This document shows positions 21,675 through 27,076 of a stretch of DNA of 27,076 nucleotides, one piece after another; within the stretch, counting starts at the first letter, position 1; each line of letters opens with the position of its first letter. The translations under genes were made by a program, and so were the position numbers. Location of the stretch: contig CAZUVM010000036.1 of the NCBI GenBank assembly GCA_964623885.1, positions 1-27,076 of the forward strand. The letters are read 5' to 3'. This stretch comes from CAZUVM01 sp964623885. GTDB lineage: Bacteria > Verrucomicrobiota > Verrucomicrobiia > Limisphaerales > UBA8199. A model generated the notes under the pieces. It saw only the letters and a list, made by a program, of their open reading frames with translations, made no database searches and had not been told where the DNA came from.

Positions 21675-24600
21675 TCACGGCAGGACCCGGAGGCGGTAAA
21701 AGCGATTGCTGGGCGTCAGGAGATCGAGTTTTCCAGCAAAGTTGCTCGAACTCGTGACGTCGCCGGGCAGCGCGGTCCAGTTGGACGGCGTCAAATCCGG
21801 ATTGAATTCAACACGATAGGCGGCATTGGGGACGGCGGTCCAGGTCAGCAGTATGTTTGAGCTGGAGATCACAGGTGTCAGAAGCAGTGGGGGCGGAACC
21901 GCCACACCAGTAACCTGGACGATGACGGCGGTAGCCGTGTTGCTCAACTGCATGGCTACCGCATTCGAGGGATAATAGAAACTTGCGAACGTGCCATTGC
22001 GCGTGCCGGCGGTCAGGACAGTGAAAGTGTTGTTGGTAGCGGGGATAAATCCGTTGACCAGGACCACACTCAAGGAGCCATTGAGTGTGACGGAGCCGGC
22101 GACCTGGAGTTGGCCGAAGTTGGTCCCTGGTATCGTGCCACCCAGCGCGCAATTCAGCAGCGCGTTGGGGGATGAGACGTATCCATTGTTGGCCGCCAGG
22201 ACCCCGAGCCGCAGGTCAACCGTTCCGTAATTGGTGAACGGCACGCCAACGGTCGTAGTGCCGGTGCTGAGCGACTTTCGGAAAAGGCCCCCATTATCAA
22301 ACCGGTACGGCGAGTTGAAGGGAGTAAACGAGCTTGCGTTTTGCGCCTCGAATACTGCGCCTGGCCGATTGCTGATGACGCCACTGCTCATAAATAAGGT
22401 GCCTGCCCCGGTCCAGAAAGTCGTGCCGCCGTTTTCGAGCATACGGCTCAGGACGATGGTGTTGGGGTTGGCTATGTTCAAAATGGCTGCCGGAGCGATC
22501 ACGGTCCGCCCGCTGCCGTTCATCCTGCCAGTGGTCCAATTCATGAGGTTGCTGATCGTGATGGTACCGCTGCCGTCCAAGTCGCCCGCATTGTTGACGT
22601 AGTCCAGATTTGAGACCGACAGGTCGGTGTTGGCTAGCAGGCCACCGCCATTGATGCGGTAAAGGCCGCCGCCGTTTAGCTGTGCCCCCGTAACTAGAGT
22701 TAGCGTGCCGCTGTCCAGTTCTACCAGCGCACTTGGCGCCGTGTTGAAGGGACCGCTGGAAAGGGCGCTGACCACCTCAAAGCGGTTAGTGGCGCCGGGC
22801 CCCAGTATCACCGTGCCGGAATTCGTCAAAGTGCTGTACCAGACCAGCGTGCCGGCTTCGATATTTACCGTGCCGTAATTGTTGAAATTGATCGCCGCGG
22901 TGTTGGTGGCCGTCGATATCGTTTTCCGAAACAGCCCGGTGTTGTCAAACTCATGCGGCGTATTGAAACTGGCAAGGGACCCAGCGCCTTGTTGCTCGAA
23001 GAGGCCGCCCGGGTCATTCGTGAGAATGCCGCTGCTCAAGGTGAGGTTGCCCGCGCCAGTCCAGAGAATGGTGCCGGCGTTTTCCAACGTGCGACTCAGG
23101 TTCGCATTGTTCGCATTGGCCAGGTTCAGAATCGCGTTCGGCGCAATCAGGGTGGGCCCGCTGCCGGTCATCGAACCGCCCGACCAGTTCATCGCGTTGT
23201 TGACTGTCACAGTGCCGCTGCCGTCCAACGCACCGAGTAACAGGTCGATATTCGAGACTGCTAGGTCTGTAATGGCCAGCAATGACCCACCATTGGCGTT
23301 GATGCGGTAAAGGCCGCTGCCGTTTAGTTGCCCCCCGGTGTTCACAAAAGTGCCGCCAGTCCACTCTACTAACGCTGTGGCGGGTGCAGTAAAAGTACCG
23401 CTGGACTGGCCGCCTGCGGAGAGTCGGTTGGTCGTGCCGGGGGCCAGGAACACCGTTCCGGTGTTGGTCAGAACGTGGTTACACCAGAACGTGCCGGCTT
23501 CAATATCCAGCGTGCCGTAATTGTTGATGTCAATGTAGACCGTGTTGGTGCCAGGATTGACTGACTTGCGCAGTGTTCCCGCATTATCAAAACGGTAATC
23601 CCCAAAGGTATTGGCAAATGAGCCGCTGCCCTGTTGCTCGAAGAGCGCCCCGGGCCGGTTGGTGATAACTCCGCCACCCCCAACCATGTTGCCGGCGCCG
23701 GTCCAGAGAATTGTGCCGCCGTTCTCCAATGTGCGGCTAATCGAGGCAGTGCCTGGATTGCTAATCGTGAGCGAGGCGGTTGTGTCAATGATGGTCGTCC
23801 CGCTGCCGCTCATCTGTCCCCCCGCCCAGAACGACGGCCCATGAACAATCAGTGTCCCGCTTCCCGAAAGATCTTGCGAGCCGGTGGCATCGCCCAGGAA
23901 CAAACTAAGACATTCCGTAGGATTCGTGACCGTGACGGTGACGTTGACCAGGGTGATGTGCGCATTATCGGTCGCAAGCGGAACCAGGGCGGTGTTGGTG
24001 AAGTTGGAGTCTCGCCAGTTGGTGGGGACGCTCCAATCACCGCCACTGCCATTCGCCCAGAAGAAATCTAACGGCGTGAAACGCGCCAGCACCGTTTTAT
24101 TCGTATTCATGACCAAGGTGGCCGGATTGCTCTGTGAAACGAAGTCGCCGGTCCAGGCATGAAATGTCCCGGGAGCGATTGCGGTAGCCGTCAAGGTCAA
24201 CACATCGCCATTGCTGTAGCTGCTCTGGTTGGGCGTTACCTGCACCAATCCCCCGTCGGTAATCAAAGCGAGTCGGTACCGCGCCGAGGCGCTGTTGGTG
24301 GGATTCGTGCCGTCGAGAAATTCCTGCAGATTCGAAACGCCGTCGCCGTCGTAGTCACCGGTGGCCAAATTAGTAAGATTGCCGAAATAGTACAACTGCC
24401 ACCAATCGGGCATGCCGCAGCCGCGGCTATCAATCCAGAGCGGGGCGGGGCTGCTGGTAACTGAACCAGAGCTGTTGGTCAGCACGACCGAATAATAGCC
24501 CTGGTTGTTCGTGCCCACGTTTGTCAGCAACAGGGCATCGCCGGTTTGGCCCGGGAGATTGGTTCCATTGAAAAGCCATTGATAAGAAAGGCCGCTCGTA

Positions 24601-24881
24601 TCGGCCGCCACGACAAAAAACGAGGCCAGCTCTCCGGGCTGAACCACTTGCATGCCGGGCTGAGCCAGGATCTGCGGCGGTGCCAGTGCTTCCGTCGTCT
24701 CTACGATGAAGTTGCCGCTTGGATCGAAAGCGAACTGCCAGTTCTGGGCGGAGGCTGCGCTACAAGCCAACAACGTCAATGCGACTGCCTTCAGCGCGGA
24801 AGGGGTGGTAGGCACCGCCGGTCGCTTCCATTTTCTCTGGAGGGACAGTAGCGAAGTGAGGGAAAACGCGTTAGCTTTCAC
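21675..24881 (-). CDS. Large exported beta-strand-repeat protein (autotransporter/PEP-CTERM-like repeats)
   Basis: 1068 residues from GTG 24881, whose first base is the last base of the RHS stop (TAGTG). GGGGG lies about 5 bases upstream as a possible ribosome-binding site. GTG 24815 is an alternative. A signal peptide ends near ACSAASAQ (about residue 46). Then come an Ig-like domain (about 68-150, LSYQWLFNGTNLPGQTGDAL), a calcium-binding-type loop (DYDGDGVSNLQEFLDGTNPT) and an InlB-B-like repeat (FHAWTGDFVSQSNPATLVMN). Three tandem units of about 213 residues follow, each opening LxGSGT and containing SRTLENGGTILWTGAGN-like and NYGTxxIEAGT segments; the third is shortened. An Fn3-like tail (ISSSNILLTWTAVPNAAYRV) ends in FYRLRVLP. 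These features suggest a beta-helical surface or extracellular protein. No enzymatic motif is seen. Confidence 0.88.
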   Translation of the reverse strand: MKANAFSLTSLLSLQRKWKRPAVPTTPSALKAVALTLLACSAASAQNWQFAFDPSGNFIVETTEALAPPQILAQPGMQVVQPGELASFFVVAADTSGLSYQWLFNGTNLPGQTGDALLLTNVGTNNQGYYSVVLTNSSGSVTSSPAPLWIDSRGCGMPDWWQLYYFGNLTNLATGDYDGDGVSNLQEFLDGTNPTNSASARYRLALITDGGLVQVTPNQSSYSNGDVLTLTATAIAPGTFHAWTGDFVSQSNPATLVMNTNKTVLARFTPLDFFWANGSGGDWSVPTNWRDSNFTNTALVPLATDNAHITLVNVTVTVTNPTECLSLFLGDATGSQDLSGSGTLIVHGPSFWAGGQMSGSGTTIIDTTASLTISNPGTASISRTLENGGTILWTGAGNMVGGGGVITNRPGALFEQQGSGSFANTFGDYRFDNAGTLRKSVNPGTNTVYIDINNYGTLDIEAGTFWCNHVLTNTGTVFLAPGTTNRLSAGGQSSGTFTAPATALVEWTGGTFVNTGGQLNGSGLYRINANGGSLLAITDLAVSNIDLLLGALDGSGTVTVNNAMNWSGGSMTGSGPTLIAPNAILNLANANNANLSRTLENAGTILWTGAGNLTLSSGILTNDPGGLFEQQGAGSLASFNTPHEFDNTGLFRKTISTATNTAAINFNNYGTVNIEAGTLVWYSTLTNSGTVILGPGATNRFEVVSALSSGPFNTAPSALVELDSGTLTLVTGAQLNGGGLYRINGGGLLANTDLSVSNLDYVNNAGDLDGSGTITISNLMNWTTGRMNGSGRTVIAPAAILNIANPNTIVLSRMLENGGTTFWTGAGTLFMSSGVISNRPGAVFEAQNASSFTPFNSPYRFDNGGLFRKSLSTGTTTVGVPFTNYGTVDLRLGVLAANNGYVSSPNALLNCALGGTIPGTNFGQLQVAGSVTLNGSLSVVLVNGFIPATNNTFTVLTAGTRNGTFASFYYPSNAVAMQLSNTATAVIVQVTGVAVPPPLLLTPVISSSNILLTWTAVPNAAYRVEFNPDLTPSNWTALPGDVTSSSNFAGKLDLLTPSNRFYRLRVLP

Positions 24882-27076
24882 TAGTACCCCCCGATCAATG
24901 GGGTATCAAGTCGGTAGCGGAGCGGCGGTGTTGGGCCCGATGGAGGGCAAGGCGGGTCACGTTTGCAGGGCCGCTTGAGACAATCCGCGTAAACCAGAGC
25001 GGCGAAAGGAAGCCTCTCCGCGCAATATCGGTCAGCTATTTCGTGATAATGTTGGCAAAATGCCTCATCCTGCTCCGGGTCCCCCGTTGACTCCTCATGC
25101 TTACACCTCCAGTCCGCCTTCCTCTTCTGTTCCTTGCAATCCTGATACAGCTGCCATAGTAGATATCGCTCATTTTCGCAGCAGAGTCCTGAAGGATCAG
25201 CAGTGCTGATGGGCTCGTTGCCGGCGTAAGTGTACAGGTTAGAGCCTTGCTGCATTTCGGCTTTGGGCAACGGATCTCGCGAAAGCCACCGGCCAAGTTC
25301 GGGATCGTAGGCTCGGAACCGGGCCAGGCACAGGCCGGCCTCGCTGGCCCAGAACAGGCCGGCGAAGCCGAAATCACTGTCCAGGTCCCCGGCCACTCGG
25401 GTGCGGCGGCCAAACGGATCATAGGAATAACGCGCGCGAACATTGCCAGCGCTGTCAGTCAGTTCGCGAATCGAGGCCAGGTGATCTTGAGTATAGTAGT
25501 AACTGCCGGCATTATTACCGGATTCCATCTTTACCCCCTGAGCGAAGAAGCGCTTTGCGACCGCACCCGAACTGTCGCGTTCTTCACAAAGCCGATCTTC
25601 GCACCACAGAAACAACCGGTGCGATACTTCGGTACCGTTTACCAAGTAACGAATTCCGTACAGCCGGCCCAAACCGTCATACGTAAACTCCGCGCGTTGA
25701 TTACCGCTATAAATTGCGGCGAGCCGGTTCTTTGCATCCCATTGGTTCGTGCGCGCGGTTCCGGATGCACACGTACAGGTGCTGAGTTGGTTAAGTGCAT
25801 TGTAGCTGGCGCTATTGCTCATACCGCCGGCCTGTTCAGTCAACCGGTTCCCCGCCGGGTCGTAAGTGTAGGAAAAGCTGTTGGCGAGCGCGCCGCCGTT
25901 CGTCACCGCGCCCGAAAGAAGCTGATTGACGGCATCGTAGCCAAAGCTAAACGCGTTCGGCGCCGCTGCGCCGGACCGCTGAGACCAGGAGGTGATCCGG
26001 TTGCCGGGAATATCACGGGTATAGATAAATTCGGAAATCGGTGCGGCCCCCAATGCGTAGGTTATGCGCTGAAGCGCAAAGTCTCCTGTATTATCAAAGA
26101 AGACCCGGCTGGTGGTCTGGCCGTTGGGGAATGTTTCCGAAAGGACGCGCGGTGAAGCCCCGTCATAAATGTAGCCGAACGAACCAAGAACGTTGGTTTC
26201 GTTGGTTACACGTCCTGCGGCGTCGAAAGTCAGCATCGAAGCCACTCCATTGATGGCAGTTGCAACGCGCCTGCCCAATTCGTCATAGCTGTAAGTAATC
26301 GTGCTGTTGGGCAACGGGCCCGTCTCGCTGGCCAACTGCCCGGCGCCCAAAACCGGCGGCGCTCTAATTGGCACATATTGATAGAGCGTCGTGCCGGTGC
26401 CATCGGCCATCGAAATCCACCGCCGGTAGTCCGGGTCGTAAGTGAAACTTACCGAGGGCGTGAGTGCGGCCGTGTTGGCGTAGTTGATAGCGTGAACGCT
26501 GTCATCGAGGTTATACGTGTATGAGGTGAACTGTAGCTTTTCATCTCGAGTCTCGCGCAAGCGGCTGGTGGTATTCTCGTAGGTGTAAGTGATTTGTGAG
26601 CCATCGCCGAATTGTTTGGCAATCAGGCGGCCCTGGATGTCCTTCGCCCAGGTGGTGGTGCGGCCCATCGGATCGGTCAGACTTTTGATGTCGCCGCACG
26701 AGCACCATTGGAACCGGGTCACCCGCTGCAACGGGTCGGTCTGCTGGACTAATTGGCCGAGGGCATCGTACTGGAGAAAGGTCTGGCGTCCCGCGCGATC
26801 CCGCAAGACTGACGGCTTGAGCCGGTCGTAAGTGATTTGCTCGTACGTCGAATCGGGGTGGGTGGTTTTGGTGATGCGATCCATCGCGTCGTAATCGAAG
26901 GTCAGTGTGTAGCCACTAACGTCCGTCGTGGTGCGAACGCGGCCGTACGCATCGTAGGTGGCGGTGGAGACATCGTTGGTGCCCAACGGGCCCGTTATCG
27001 AGACCAGGTAACCATTAGTGTCATAAGTGTAAGTGGTCGTCTGGCTCTTTGGATCCGTGGCGGTGAGAATCTGGCC
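24881..27076 (-). CDS. RHS repeat protein with core domain and Cys-rich C-terminal tip (partial)
   Basis: The frame is open to the right edge of the window, so the N-terminus lies beyond 27076; 731 residues are visible. Many YD/RHS repeats are seen (TYDAYGRVRTT, FDYDAMDRITKTTHPD, LQYDALGQLVQQTDPL, FSYTYDPAGNRLTEQAG). The conserved core follows: YYYTQDHLASIRELTDSAGN, ARYSYDPFGRRTRV, ARFRAYDPELGRWLSRDPL and NLYTYAGNEPISTADPSGL. The 100 residues after DPSGL are unique and contain nine cysteines (CCENERYL, DWRCKHE, FCQHYHE, KRPCKRDPPCPPSG). In characterised RHS proteins the shell encloses a C-terminal effector. This tip matches no toxin motif I recognise. It overlaps the next gene by one base. 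Confidence 0.92.
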   Translation of the reverse strand, partial: GQILTATDPKSQTTTYTYDTNGYLVSITGPLGTNDVSTATYDAYGRVRTTTDVSGYTLTFDYDAMDRITKTTHPDSTYEQITYDRLKPSVLRDRAGRQTFLQYDALGQLVQQTDPLQRVTRFQWCSCGDIKSLTDPMGRTTTWAKDIQGRLIAKQFGDGSQITYTYENTTSRLRETRDEKLQFTSYTYNLDDSVHAINYANTAALTPSVSFTYDPDYRRWISMADGTGTTLYQYVPIRAPPVLGAGQLASETGPLPNSTITYSYDELGRRVATAINGVASMLTFDAAGRVTNETNVLGSFGYIYDGASPRVLSETFPNGQTTSRVFFDNTGDFALQRITYALGAAPISEFIYTRDIPGNRITSWSQRSGAAAPNAFSFGYDAVNQLLSGAVTNGGALANSFSYTYDPAGNRLTEQAGGMSNSASYNALNQLSTCTCASGTARTNQWDAKNRLAAIYSGNQRAEFTYDGLGRLYGIRYLVNGTEVSHRLFLWCEDRLCEERDSSGAVAKRFFAQGVKMESGNNAGSYYYTQDHLASIRELTDSAGNVRARYSYDPFGRRTRVAGDLDSDFGFAGLFWASEAGLCLARFRAYDPELGRWLSRDPLPKAEMQQGSNLYTYAGNEPISTADPSGLCCENERYLLWQLYQDCKEQKRKADWRCKHEESTGDPEQDEAFCQHYHEIADRYCAERLPFAALVYADCLKRPCKRDPPCPPSGPTPPLRYRLDTPLIGGY

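Noticed and set aside
24881..25185. RHS C-terminal tip named as a specific toxin
   Set aside because: It is Cys-rich but contains no nuclease, deaminase or ADP-ribosyltransferase motif that I can point to.
25247..26155. 302-codon plus-strand frame opposite the RHS gene
   Set aside because: Antisense to well-defined YD repeats; no start signal or domain.

Overview
The window looks like a chromosomal segment of a Gram-negative, aerobic member of the Verrucomicrobiota (Pedosphaera/Limisphaerales-like). This placement is inference. It rests on Tat-exported Gfo/Idh/MocA and sugar-isomerase proteins, large secreted beta-strand-repeat proteins ending in an Fn3-like tail, RHS proteins, a TMTC-like membrane TPR protein, few visible Shine-Dalgarno sequences, and intergenic DNA full of short hairpins and 7-bp tandem repeats.

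Layout. (1) 1-2362: the right end of a probable genomic island against a tRNA-Gly(CCC) gene. It holds the 3' part of hsdM, a truncated hsdS and a C-terminally truncated tyrosine integrase. hsdS and int meet tail to tail at about 1257, so both are broken by one rearrangement. (2) 2363-3659: about 1.3 kb with no credible gene but many palindromes and duplicated elements. (3) 3660-7500: Gfo/Idh/MocA oxidoreductase, xylose-isomerase-like TIM-barrel protein, a frameshifted orphan ribbon-helix-helix antitoxin on the opposite strand, and a periplasmic lytic transglycosylase. (4) 7737-9890: a polytopic membrane protein with C-terminal TPRs, containing two in-frame heptamer-repeat tracts. (5) 10075-13854, minus strand: an exported hypothetical protein, a small membrane protein, a membrane-linked GT2 glycosyltransferase, a GT9 heptosyltransferase-like enzyme, and a 62-codon fragment whose stop overlaps the GT9 start. 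(6) 14064-21530, minus strand: an aa3-type respiratory cluster. In transcription order it is an exported cupredoxin-like protein, ctaA, ctaB, coxA, coxC, coxD, two small membrane proteins, coxB. (7) 21675-27076, minus strand: an RHS protein (N-terminus outside the window) overlapping by one base a 1068-residue exported beta-strand-repeat protein.

How the genes work together. CtaB and CtaA convert heme B to heme O and then heme A for CoxA. CoxA, B, C and D form the oxidase. The cupredoxin and the two small membrane proteins are candidate partners or assembly factors. The GT2/GT9 pair suggests cell-surface glycan synthesis. The RHS and beta-strand proteins form a surface/secreted module.

The most unusual signal is repeat biology. 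At least nine tracts of degenerate 7-bp tandem repeats, with a different unit at most loci, touch start codons, stop codons and coding sequence. A BIME-like pair of inverted REP hairpins sits in frame inside ctaA, and a related single hairpin lies at 7644-7665. I saw no CRISPR array, rRNA or complete insertion sequence.
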